A stretch of 45,550 bases of DNA from Dethiobacter sp. GTDB lineage: Bacteria > Bacillota > Dethiobacteria > Dethiobacterales > Dethiobacteraceae. The translations under genes and the position numbers were made by a program. Of this stretch, positions 1-9,200 are shown in pieces (the first letter of the stretch is position 1; each line of letters opens with the position of its first letter). The stretch spans positions 1 through 45,550 of the forward strand of contig DYEY01000016.1 in assembly GCA_020725465.1 (NCBI GenBank), read 5' to 3'. Below the pieces are notes generated by a model. It made no database searches. It had not been told where the DNA came from and saw only the letters and a list, made by a program, of their open reading frames with translations.

Positions 1-270
1 GTCCCCGGTTTCTCGGCCAAGGACGTTGAGGTGCGGGTCAGCGAGGATGGCGTTACCATCAAGGGCAACTACAATGAGGAAAAGGAAGAAAAAAAGCAAA
101 ATTACCTGGTTCGGGAAAGAAGGAGTGGTTCCTTCCAGCGCACCATAGCCTTGCAGCATATCGACCCGGACGGCGCTAAAGCCAAGTTTAAAGACGGAGT
201 ACTGGAACTGACGGTGCCTAAACAAGACCCCGGGAAGCGTCTGGGCAGGCAACTGGAAATCGAGGAGTAA
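1..270 (+). CDS. Hsp20/alpha-crystallin family small heat-shock protein, 3' part
   Basis: The reading frame is open from the first base, so the gene begins outside the window. The 89 visible residues form the core and tail of an alpha-crystallin domain. The conserved late-strand motif GVLELTVPK is present, and the C-terminal LEI resembles the I-x-I motif that docks neighbouring dimers. Proteins of this family are ATP-independent holdases that keep unfolding proteins soluble in the cytoplasm. An internal GTG at 31 is not the start because the conserved domain continues upstream of it (PGFSAKDVEV). A strong terminator follows 10 bases after the stop. The family call is secure; regulation cannot be judged without the promoter. 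Confidence 0.92.
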   Translation, partial: VPGFSAKDVEVRVSEDGVTIKGNYNEEKEEKKQNYLVRERRSGSFQRTIALQHIDPDGAKAKFKDGVLELTVPKQDPGKRLGRQLEIEE

Positions 271-280
271 AAGACATATG

Positions 281-311
281 GCGGTAAGGAGAACCTTACC
301 GCTAATTTTTT
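281..311 (+). terminator. Rho-independent terminator of the Hsp20 gene
   Basis: A perfect 9-bp stem (GCGGTAAGG / CCTTACCGC) with an AGAA loop is followed by TAATTTTTT. It lies just after the Hsp20 stop codon. Confidence 0.9.
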
Positions 312-349
312 GGACAGCAACCTCCTCCCGCGGTCACAAATGGGCAACT

Positions 350-375
350 GCCCGGAGGCGTTCTCCGGGCTTTTT
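350..375 (+). terminator. Second rho-independent terminator, plus strand
   Basis: The 8-bp stem GCCCGGAG / CTCCGGGC with a 5-base loop runs straight into TTTTT. The T run is only on the plus strand, so it does not serve the convergent minus-strand gene ending at 410. It may be a back-up for Hsp20 read-through or a relic of a lost gene. Confidence 0.75.
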
Positions 376-409
376 AGTAAGCAGAAACGAGGCTGAGAAC
401 TGGTATCTG

Positions 410-2143
410 TCAAGCATATTTAACCAGAGGCAGCACATTTTCTTTAAGCAGATGGAGGATGCTTTGTGCCCGGGCCAAGTTTTCAGCTTTTACGCCAAAA
501 TAAATCTTGATCTTCGGTTCCGTCCCCGATGGACGGATACAAAACCAGCAATCCCCTTCAAGAAAATATTTAACGGCATTGCTGGCGGGCAAGCCGGTTG
601 GCTTTTGCTCACCTGTCCGTAGATCGATGCTCAGCTGCCGGAGGTAATCGTCCACACCGATTATCTTCAGCCCCCCGGGATTCCCCCAATCAGCGCCGCA
701 AAACGCTGACATGGCCAAGTCCGCCCGGTAATCATGCCCCTCCGCCAGCTCAAGGTTAACCAGCTCTTCCTGATAAAACCCATAAACCTGATACAACCGC
801 TCTAACCCATCCAAGAGAGTCATCCCCTGGTTTTTGTAATAGGCAGCCATTTCAACAGCCAGCAAAGCGGCCTGGATACCGTCTTTGTCCCGGACAAAAT
901 CGCCGGCCAGGTAACCGTAGCTTTCTTCAAATCCAAAAAGAAAGCGGTTTCGACCATTTTCCACCCGTTCTTTGATTACTTCTCCAATATATTTAAACCC
1001 GGTGAGGGTTTCCACCGTCTCCACTCCATAAGCGCCAGCTATCGCTTTTCCCAGCGCCGTGGTAACTACGGTCTGGATCACAATCCCGTTTGGTGGCAGC
1101 TCCCCACGTTCTTTTTTCCTGGCAAGAATATATTCCAGCATCAGGCAGCCCAGCTGGTTTCCGGTCAGGGGGACATACCGGTGGGAACTGTCGCGTACAG
1201 CCACGCCCAGGCGATCACAATCCAGGTCTGTAGCCAGCAAAAGGTCTGCTCCGGTTTTATTTCCCAGTTCGGTCGCCAGGTTAAAGACTTCCCAGTCCTC
1301 AGGATTGGGATGCTTAATGGTAGAGCAGCAGGGGTCTGCCTCCATCTGTTCCGCCACCAGGAACAATTCCTCCACACCGGCATTGGTCAGAGCGCGGGGT
1401 ATGGCGGTGGCGCCGGTGCCGTTCAGCGGAGTGTAAACCACCCTGACCGGAAGTGGCCCCCCTCCCCACCAGGCTGAAGTCAAAGAAATTTCCTGCAGCT
1501 GTTGAAAGTACTGTTCAAAAAGCTCCATACCGACCCAGACCAGTAAGCCACACTTTTCCGCTTCTTCAAGGTTGCTCACCGGTATGGACAATTCGTCCTC
1601 CACCCGGTTAATTTGTGCCAGAATAGCGTCAGCGGTATTCTGCGTAATCTGTCCGCCGTCAGGACCGTATACTTTATAGCCGTTGTCAGCCGGAGGATTA
1701 TGGCTGGCAGTAATGACTACACCGGCTGAAGCCTGCAGCTGCCTGACGGCATAAGATAATAAGGGGGTGGGAACCGGTTGTTTGAAAATAAGGGCTTTAA
1801 TGTCAAAGGCGGCTAAAACCGCCGCTGTTTCCCGGGCAAAAAGGTCTGATCTGAGGCGGGTATCAAAAGCTATTACCACCGCTGGCCGGTCTTTTTCCCT
1901 CCGTTGGCTGTCCAAAAGGTAGCGTGCCAATCCGGCGGTTGCTTTGCGAACCGTATAGATATTAATCAATGAAGTACCCGCGCCCATTCTGCCCCGGATA
2001 CCCCCGGTACCGAATGAAATATCACGGGAGAAGCGCCTGGAAATTTCTGCATCGTCCGTGGCTATCAGGGCCAGCTCCCTGCTTAATTCCACATCCATTT
2101 CCGGGAAATCAAACCAGCGCCGAAATCTCTTTTGGTATTCCAC
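410..2143 (-). CDS. Phosphohexomutase (phosphoglucomutase/phosphomannomutase)
   Basis: A 577-residue alpha-D-phosphohexomutase, close in length to Bacillus PgcA. The active-site serine loop TASHNPP is at residues 145-151 (phosphoserine S147). The Mg-binding loop DLDCDR is at 306-311, the sugar-binding loop GFEESYG at 404-410, and the phosphate-binding motif RPSGTEPK lies near the C-terminus. The enzyme interconverts hexose-6- and hexose-1-phosphates in the cytoplasm. It is last in an operon with a GDP-mannose pyrophosphorylase and a phosphomannose isomerase, so mannose-6-phosphate to mannose-1-phosphate is the likely physiological reaction; glucose phosphates are possible too. The start is GTG at 2141-2143, chosen because AAGGGAGG lies about 8 bases upstream and overlaps the stop codon of manC. 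Confidence 0.93.
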   Translation of the reverse strand: MEYQKRFRRWFDFPEMDVELSRELALIATDDAEISRRFSRDISFGTGGIRGRMGAGTSLINIYTVRKATAGLARYLLDSQRREKDRPAVVIAFDTRLRSDLFARETAAVLAAFDIKALIFKQPVPTPLLSYAVRQLQASAGVVITASHNPPADNGYKVYGPDGGQITQNTADAILAQINRVEDELSIPVSNLEEAEKCGLLVWVGMELFEQYFQQLQEISLTSAWWGGGPLPVRVVYTPLNGTGATAIPRALTNAGVEELFLVAEQMEADPCCSTIKHPNPEDWEVFNLATELGNKTGADLLLATDLDCDRLGVAVRDSSHRYVPLTGNQLGCLMLEYILARKKERGELPPNGIVIQTVVTTALGKAIAGAYGVETVETLTGFKYIGEVIKERVENGRNRFLFGFEESYGYLAGDFVRDKDGIQAALLAVEMAAYYKNQGMTLLDGLERLYQVYGFYQEELVNLELAEGHDYRADLAMSAFCGADWGNPGGLKIIGVDDYLRQLSIDLRTGEQKPTGLPASNAVKYFLEGDCWFCIRPSGTEPKIKIYFGVKAENLARAQSILHLLKENVLPLVKYA

Positions 2144-2157
2144 AGACCCTGCCTCCC

Positions 2158-3237
2158 TTACAGGTACCTTATGTCCTTGCGGTCTTTCAGCATTTGTACC
2201 AGGTTTTTTATCTCCTGGCTGCGGCTCTTTTCACAGACCAGCACCACATCCGGGGTTTGAACAATCACCAGGTTCTTAACCCCCAAAGTGGCAATCAGGG
2301 CGTCTTGGCCGTAAACCAGGCAGTCAGTGGTCTCAATCCCCACATGTTCACCACAGACTGCTGTCCCGTTGCTGTCTCTGGGAGACCATTCAGCCAGTGC
2401 AGCCCAGCTGCCCAGGTCATCCCAGCCGAAATCACCTCTGACCACCAGAGTATTCGGTTCTTTTTCCAATATACCGTAATCAACCGAAACAGCCGGCAGG
2501 GAAGGGAAAATTTCATTTAAGGCTTCCTCTTCTTTTGGAGAACCAATATATGCCTCCAGCGCAGACAGTCCCCGGTACAGTTCCGGCAGGTGTTCCCGGA
2601 TTTTTTCCAGTATCAGGGCAGCTTTGCCAATAAAAATGCCGCTGTTCCAAAAAAAGCGCCCGGTGCGCAGGTATTCTATAGCCCGTTCAAGGTCAGGCTT
2701 TTCCACAAACCTGCGAACCCTGAACACCGGAAAGTCATCAGAAATGGGGTTTTCTTCTCTCTCAATATACCCATAACCGGTTTCAGGACGGGTCGGTTCA
2801 ATGCCTATGGTCACCAATGATGCCGCTTGCGCTTCGGCAAAACGGAGCCCAGTTTCCAGGCAGTTCAGAAAAGGCTCTTTTTCTTTTATCAGGTGGTCAG
2901 CCGGAAAAGCCGCTATTGTCGCCTGTGGATCCCGCCTGTGCAGGTAAAGCGCAGCCAAACCGATGCACGGTGCGGTATTCCTGCCCTCCGGCTCTGCCAG
3001 CAAGTTCCCCGGCCGCAGGTCAGGAAGCTGCCGGGTGGCAAGCGCTAAATATTCACGCCCCGTTACCACCATAATTCTGTCCGGCACAAACAACCCCTGA
3101 AGGCGCAGGTAAGATTGCTGCAGCAGTGAGTCCTCCCCTAAAAGGGACAGGAACTGCTTGGGCATCCGGCTTCGGCTCCGTGGCCAGAAACGTTCTCCCT
3201 TTCCACCGGCCATAATTACAGCATACCTTGTTCCCAT
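2158..3237 (-). CDS. manC: Mannose-1-phosphate guanylyltransferase
   Basis: A 359-residue GT-A-fold nucleotidyltransferase that joins GTP and mannose-1-phosphate to give GDP-mannose. The N-terminal signature AGGKGERFWP (residues 10-19) binds the nucleotide, with MPKQFL just after it. The motif ETGYGYIE, the FVEKP motif and FFWNSGIF are all present, as in ManC/RfbM proteins. Many ManC proteins carry a C-terminal cupin phosphomannose isomerase domain. Here the protein stops before that domain, which is encoded by the next gene upstream. The start is ATG 3235-3237 with AAAGGAGA 7 bases before it; the TAA stop overlaps the ribosome binding site of the following mutase gene. Confidence 0.95.
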   Translation of the reverse strand: MGTRYAVIMAGGKGERFWPRSRSRMPKQFLSLLGEDSLLQQSYLRLQGLFVPDRIMVVTGREYLALATRQLPDLRPGNLLAEPEGRNTAPCIGLAALYLHRRDPQATIAAFPADHLIKEKEPFLNCLETGLRFAEAQAASLVTIGIEPTRPETGYGYIEREENPISDDFPVFRVRRFVEKPDLERAIEYLRTGRFFWNSGIFIGKAALILEKIREHLPELYRGLSALEAYIGSPKEEEALNEIFPSLPAVSVDYGILEKEPNTLVVRGDFGWDDLGSWAALAEWSPRDSNGTAVCGEHVGIETTDCLVYGQDALIATLGVKNLVIVQTPDVVLVCEKSRSQEIKNLVQMLKDRKDIRYL

Positions 3238-3267
3238 CTATTTGTCTCCTTTCCCGGCCAGTCTTTT

Positions 3268-3633
3268 TCAGGCCCTGCCGTAACTGTCTTCCAGGCGGAC
3301 AATGTCGTCTTCACCCAGGTAGCTCCCACGTTGCACCTCGATAAAAACGAAAGGTTTTACCCCCGGGTTAATTGCCCGGTGCGCCGCTTTAGCCGGGATA
3401 TCCACAGCTGCCCCAGGCTTTAAGATGATTTCCTCACCGTCCAGGACTACGATTCCTTCCCCCTCCACCGCCACCCAGTGTTCCTGCCGCCACTCATGCT
3501 TCTGGTAACTGAGGCGCTGGCCCGGTTTGACAGTAATGCGCTTCACTTTGTAACCCGGTTCACTCAGCAGCACTTCCCACTTGCCCCAGGGGGGCTCAGC
3601 CGATTCCATGGGACTTTTTTTGTCCACGGCCAT
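3268..3633 (-). CDS. Cupin-type mannose-6-phosphate isomerase (stand-alone type II PMI domain)
   Basis: This 121-residue protein is a single cupin barrel matching the C-terminal isomerase domain of bifunctional type II PMI/GMP enzymes. Visible family marks are PWGKWEVL at the start, the phrase VKRITVKPGQRLSYQ, the metal-site segment HEWRQEHW followed by V-EGEG, and IPAKAAHRAIN with its late histidine. The expected reaction is fructose-6-phosphate to mannose-6-phosphate, supplying the mutase and ManC encoded just downstream. It sits 34 bases after the glycosyltransferase stop and 30 bases before manC, with a good TTAGGAGG site, so it is inside the operon. A sugar-binding cupin without catalysis cannot be excluded. 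Confidence 0.85.
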   Translation of the reverse strand: MAVDKKSPMESAEPPWGKWEVLLSEPGYKVKRITVKPGQRLSYQKHEWRQEHWVAVEGEGIVVLDGEEIILKPGAAVDIPAKAAHRAINPGVKPFVFIEVQRGSYLGEDDIVRLEDSYGRA

Positions 3634-3667
3634 ATTGTTAAACCTCCTAACTGTGAAAAATGAAAAA

Positions 3668-5938
3668 TTACTGCTTCACACACTGCTCCCGGGAATTAAA
3701 GCGCCCAAGCATCTCCCAGCGGTAAAGGGCCACCAGTGCCAGGAGAAAAGAAATAGTGGCTTCGGCACCTTTGTTTTTGCTTGGACCTTCAGGCGCCAAG
3801 CCGTCCGAACAGGCTCCCGTATCAGGATGATACAGCGGTGCTCCCAAGCGGTTACGTCCCAGATACCACTGAAAAGCGGCATAGGCCAGGTCCAGGTATT
3901 TTTCCTGCCCGCTTTGCATAGCCGCCAGAAGGCAGGTTTCCGTCAGGGAACCGGCATCAAGCGGCTGCTGGCAGAACAGCGCTTTCTCACCACCCTTTAT
4001 ATACCATCCCTGGTTTCCGATAATGTCAAAAAAGCCTTCATTGTACTGGATATCGATCAGAAAATCCAAAGCGTTTAAAGCCGTCTCCAGATAAACAGGC
4101 TCAGCCAGATGCCTGTAACCCAGCAAAAGAGCCTGGGGAAGGCGGGCGTTGTCATAAGTGAGAAAATCTTCAAACCACGGCCAGTCAGCAGTGGCGTTCT
4201 CGCGGTACCGCATAAGCAGTCTGTCGGCAATCAGGCGCAGGCCTTCTTTTGCTGTGTCAGACTGTGGATAACGCAGCAGGTAAGCGGCCAGTCCACAGGC
4301 ACTGTAAGCCTGGGCACGGGTATACCACAGCCTGTCCAGCACCGGCAGGCTTGCTTCCAGCAGCTCCGCCGCCAACATACCCTGATCCCGTTTGTGGAGC
4401 AACCTGGCAACGGTACCCAGACCCCAGAGGCAGCGGCCAAAAGTATCCTGGCTTATTTCCTGTGGGGGGAAATCTTTTTGGTAGTTCATGTAATTATAAA
4501 ACCAGCCGTCTTCCTGCCGGGCATGGACAATAAAAGCCAGGTACCTGTCCACAAGTCCTAAAACCGACTCATCTCTGAACAAGCTAAAATAATGAACGCA
4601 GGCCACCAGAGCTCTTGCCGCATCATCGGCCGAATAGCAGTGCGAGTAGTCGGGGACGCCGTAAAGAGTATGCTGGACTATTCCGGTGTCATCTGTCAGA
4701 ACTTTTAGATAATTCAGGTTAACGCCCGGCAAAGTATGTATTAAGCCCTGGGCGGAGGAGCTTTTTGAGGTCCGGGCCACAACATTTTCAAAAAGAGCCA
4801 GGTATTGATGACTTATCCCTGCCCAGCCCATCTGACGCCCCAGGAGGTAAGCCTTTCCGGCCAGAGCAAGCCGCTCTTCCCGGTTTTCCAGCAAATATAA
4901 GATGGCATCAGCCATCCCCACTGTATCTTTAAAGTTGACCAATATCCCGCTGCCATCTGCCAGCACCTCCCTGGCGTGCAAGTAAGGTGTGGAAATAACA
5001 GCTTTGCCCTTCCCCAGCGCATTGCTTAAAACCCCGCTTGTAATCTGGGTTTCCGAATGATATGGGCAAATCACCACATCCGCTGCTCCCAGATACCGGT
5101 TTAGAGCCAAGTCATCAACAAAATCGTTTATAAAGAGGACGTGGTCAGTTATCCCGTTCCGCTCGGCCAACTCTATCAGGCTTTCCCGGTATTCTTCGCC
5201 AAAATTCCTTTTTACTTCAGGATGAGTGATGCCAAGGACAATATAAATGGTTTCAGGGTGTTTTGCGATTACTTCGGGGAGAGCCTGCAGTACCACCTCA
5301 ATCCCTTTGTTGGGGCTCAGGAAACCAAAAGTGAGAATAACAAACCGCCCGTTTAGCTGCAGAAAATGCTTGTAATAAGAGGGGTCTATAAAAAAGCTTT
5401 CAGGGACGCCGTGAGGAATCAGGTGAATTTTCTCCCGGGGTATGTGATATTTATCGGTCATAATATTAATGGCAGTTTGGTTCATTACTACCAATGCGCG
5501 GGAAAAAGCGGTAACTTCAATGAAGGCCTTGTTCTGCCCTGGACTGGGCTCCGGGAGCACGGTGTGCAGAGTGGTAACTACCGGCTTTTTTACATGGTTC
5601 AAAAAATCCGCGATGTAAATACCATCCGGCCCGCCAAAAAGGCCGAATTCATGCTGCAGTGACACCACATCCACTGCAGAGGCATTAACCATCTCCGCCG
5701 CCCTGCAATAGTCTGCCGGGTTATCCCGCTCGATTTCACAGAAAACGCTGGGAGGATAATCATAGCACTGGTTGTTGTTCAAAGCAACAAAGCTGGCGGC
5801 ACCACTGCCCAATGTCACTTCCAGGGCCTGACTCAGGCTGGCCGAAAAAGTGGCAATCCCACATTTCCTGGGTAGACAGCTGCTCACAAAAGCAATTCTA
5901 AGGCGTTTTTTGGGCTGTGCAAATGGGGTCGCGAGCAT
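3668..5938 (-). CDS. GT4-family glycosyltransferase fused to a C-terminal helical-barrel domain
   Basis: A 756-residue cytoplasmic protein, first gene of the minus-strand mannose operon. Residues about 12-390 form a GT-B fold of family GT4. They include an N-terminal RIAFVSSCLPRKCGIATFS, the acceptor/donor region HLIPHGVP, FGFLSPNKGIEVVLQAL, and a donor-site segment around STPYLHAREVLADGSGILV. Residues about 400-756 are helical, with repeated Trp/Tyr-rich motifs (QEDGWFYNYMNY, DTFGRCLWGLG, ADWPWFEDFLTYDNARLPQA). They resemble an (alpha/alpha)6 barrel of glycoside-hydrolase or epimerase type; I cannot assign a catalytic activity to it. Co-transcription with GDP-mannose genes suggests a mannosyltransferase, which is inference. 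ATG at 5936-5938 has AAGGAGGG 7 bases upstream. Confidence 0.85.
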   Translation of the reverse strand: MLATPFAQPKKRLRIAFVSSCLPRKCGIATFSASLSQALEVTLGSGAASFVALNNNQCYDYPPSVFCEIERDNPADYCRAAEMVNASAVDVVSLQHEFGLFGGPDGIYIADFLNHVKKPVVTTLHTVLPEPSPGQNKAFIEVTAFSRALVVMNQTAINIMTDKYHIPREKIHLIPHGVPESFFIDPSYYKHFLQLNGRFVILTFGFLSPNKGIEVVLQALPEVIAKHPETIYIVLGITHPEVKRNFGEEYRESLIELAERNGITDHVLFINDFVDDLALNRYLGAADVVICPYHSETQITSGVLSNALGKGKAVISTPYLHAREVLADGSGILVNFKDTVGMADAILYLLENREERLALAGKAYLLGRQMGWAGISHQYLALFENVVARTSKSSSAQGLIHTLPGVNLNYLKVLTDDTGIVQHTLYGVPDYSHCYSADDAARALVACVHYFSLFRDESVLGLVDRYLAFIVHARQEDGWFYNYMNYQKDFPPQEISQDTFGRCLWGLGTVARLLHKRDQGMLAAELLEASLPVLDRLWYTRAQAYSACGLAAYLLRYPQSDTAKEGLRLIADRLLMRYRENATADWPWFEDFLTYDNARLPQALLLGYRHLAEPVYLETALNALDFLIDIQYNEGFFDIIGNQGWYIKGGEKALFCQQPLDAGSLTETCLLAAMQSGQEKYLDLAYAAFQWYLGRNRLGAPLYHPDTGACSDGLAPEGPSKNKGAEATISFLLALVALYRWEMLGRFNSREQCVKQ

Positions 5939-6207
5939 CCAACTTCCCTCCTTCTTAAAATAAAATGCACTTGTTTAGGGATTTCAGCTATGCTTTGTCA
6001 TAAAATAAACCATAGCAGACTTTTCCTTATAGCCATTATACCACAAAAACAACATTAATTGGGCGGAAAGAAACAGAAAAATCCACGGGCAGCAGGGAAA
6101 GACTGCCCCGGTATGCAAGACTTTTTTAATATAAAATCTTAATTTTTCTTTATAAATTAAAGGGAATTGCTCTTACCAATAGAAATAAATATTCCGAGGT
6201 GAGGAAA
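5939..6207. promoter_or_regulatory. Divergent intergenic control region of the mannose/glycan locus
   Basis: This AT-rich 269-bp gap separates the two divergent glycan transcription units. The minus side carries an extended -10 box, TGGTATAAT (hexamer ATTATA on plus at 6035-6040), about 90 bases upstream of the GT4 start; no good -35 is seen. The plus side has only AT-rich stretches near 6125-6160 and no clear promoter. A shared control region is likely because both sides encode mannose-glycan enzymes. Confidence 0.55.
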
Positions 6208-9200
6208 ATGTCAGAATTGGAAAACCAATATCGTCAGACACTGGAGCCGGTCCTGAAAAAGGCCGCCTCACTGGGCAAGACTGACCTGGTAATAGGAATA
6301 CCTTTCCTGAGTATGAGTTCAGAAGCCCAAGTTGTTTTGTCTGTCCTGGAAGCGGGTCTTGACACTTTTTATCCGGACCTGAAAGGCCTCATTATCTGTG
6401 CAGTAAGCCCCTCCATCTCTGCCGTGGAAGCCTTCAGCACCTGCCGTTACGTACAGGAAGACCGTATCCTGATAACTCAACTGCATAATGATTTGGCCGG
6501 CCGGGGGTGGGCTGTGCGCAGCCTTATGGACCTGGCCAGAAGTCTTGCAGCTGACCTGCTTATCCTAGATCCCCGCCTGCTGACCACAAAAAGCGAATCT
6601 TCACCGGAAGGACTAAGTCCGGACTGGATTAAACTAATGTACCAGCCTGTCCGTGATGGGCATGCTGATTTCATGCTGCCCCGTTTTAAGCTGTCCCACC
6701 TTACCAACACCATAAGCGATCACCTCGCCTTTCCCCTGCTGGCAGCCCTTTTTAATCTGGAGTTACAGGGTTGTCCGGACGCCGGCATGACCATTTCCCG
6801 CTCGCTTTTGCCTGCTCTGCTCAGCAATGCGCCCAATTGGCCGCCGGAGGTTTACGATTACGGGATAGACTACTGGATAATCATCCAGGCTATGGCAGCC
6901 AAAGCCAATATCGCTGAAGTCTTCCTCGGCCAAAAACCCAAAACAACTCTGCCCGTTGGCATAAATTACATTTTCAGACAGGCAGTGCATGCTCTTTTTC
7001 ACGCCATCGGCAAAACCCAGGAAATATGGAAGCAACTACCTCAGGCTGTTCGATCCCCTCTGGTGCTCGGGCCACGGGAAGACCTCTTTTTACAGGAACT
7101 GTCGCTGGAACCCCGGCCCCACCTTAACCATTTCAGGCGGGGGCATACCCGTTATTACGAGGCGGTTTGGTCCCGCATTTTTTCGGAGGAACTGTTTTCG
7201 CAGCTAAATGCAGCGGCCAGTTCTGATGATGACAGCTTTTCTTTTCCGCCCCCCCTCTGGGCCCGGCTGGTATTTGAATCGCTTATTGCCTATCATTTTA
7301 TACCTCAGCTGGAAAAAGAAGACCTGGTCAGCAGCCTGATCCCGCTTTTTGAAGGAAGGCTGGCCGGCTTTTTCAATGAAATCGCCGCCCATGCTCACTG
7401 CCACCTGACCAACGACATCTCTCCCCGTAAAATCACCTGTCCTTTTAATGCCAGAAATAATCTGGAGGCCCAAACCGATGCCTTTGTGGGCAACCGGTTG
7501 GCCTTTATGGGAAAATGGCAGCATCACAAAGAAGCTTTGCAGCCTTTTTTGCCGGAAATATCCTATTGGGAATATATCCCCGGCGTTCCCATCATATTAC
7601 CACATCTGGTCCGTTCCGCTTCAGGCAGAACCGCTCATGTAGCCGGTATATACGAGCGGCTGCTCAAAGAATACAAAGAAGAATTTGAAGCCTTCGCCCA
7701 TCGTGAACTTGGGTTATCTCCAGAGGTCGGTTCAGTTAAGCTGGGGGAAGCCATCCGCTCTCTGGTGGAAGAAGTGGAAAAGGGGCTGGACCAGATCTTA
7801 CTCCCCGGCGACCTGCACAGCAAAGAGGGGACCCAACAGATTGCAGACCGAATTTTTGAGCTCTTCCCTTCTCCTCTCAGCTTTTCTCTGAAGGAAGAAG
7901 TAGCAGCCCGTTTGCTGAAAGAACAGCCGCCCCGCAACCTGATCACCCTCTGGGGATACCAGGACACCGACGACCTGTTGTCTGAACATAACCCGTTAGA
8001 CATCCTGGCTATTTCCACCTGGTCTGAATCCGTCCGTTATAACAGCTGGAACAATGAGTGGTTACGCCAGCATTTAAAGCCGGAACACTTTGAACTGTCT
8101 CCCATCCGCCCACTGATAGTAAGTTATTCTGATTTTCCCGCCCTGTCAAGCATGCGGGAGTCATCCTCGCTAAATCATCTCACCAGCCGGGTTGTAATCA
8201 GCTACCTGCGCAGGGGAAGCGGCGGCAGTTTTCCCAAGATCCGCTTTCTCACCGTTATACTGAAAAACATAATTGAGTCAGTGCTGTTCGGCATGGTCTG
8301 GGAGTCTTTTATTAACAACCAAGACAAGGAATTCGGCCGGAAAGTAGTCAGTTCCATAGAGGGGCGTTCCGGTTTTCATATGTTTTCTGCCCACAGCATA
8401 TTTGAAAACATTCAGCAGCAGATGCTAAAAGAAAAACTGCTGTCTATAGCTGCCATGGACTGGGGCACAAGCGGACCAGGCACAGAATCGTTCCGCAGGT
8501 GTCTGTCCCTGATGGCCTCGGTTTATCAACTGGGCATCACTCTGCCGGACGGTGTTTTTGTTACCTGCTCCCTGTGGAGCTGGGCCAGCTATAGCTTTAA
8601 AGGAGGCAAAGGGCTTCCCACCCCCCTTTCGCTCATGGTTGAGCGCAGGTGGTTCAATGCCGAACTTTTTTACCGCTGTTATGAACACGTGGGGGGGAAA
8701 CGGGAGGATATTTTCCCAATAATTGCTGAACTGATGGGGAAAGGCAGAGAAAACGAGGACCTGGCCGTAATGCTGCTGGGAGCACCTGCCGACGGCACTG
8801 CCGTTATTGCCAGCCAGGATGTGGACAAAAACCTGCCGCCCGCAGGCAAGCTTATCCGGTCACCATTTAACCCTATCCTTACACCCAATGCCGAGCACCC
8901 ATGGGAATCCAAATATGTGCTAAACTGCGGAGCTATCCGCATCAGAGGTAATGTACACATTTTTTACAGGGCTGTGGGCGAGGACGGAGTGTCCCGGATA
9001 GGCCTGGCTTTAAGCAAAAATGGTACTCGTATAGACGAACGCCTGCCAGAGCCGGTATTTGCTCCGGCCCATGAAAGCGAAAAAATGGGTTGCGAAGACC
9101 CCCGACTGATTGCTATTGAAGGCCGGATATACATGCTTTACACCGCTTACGATGGCATTGTTCCCCAAATCGCTTTGGCCTCCATTGCCGAAGACGATAT

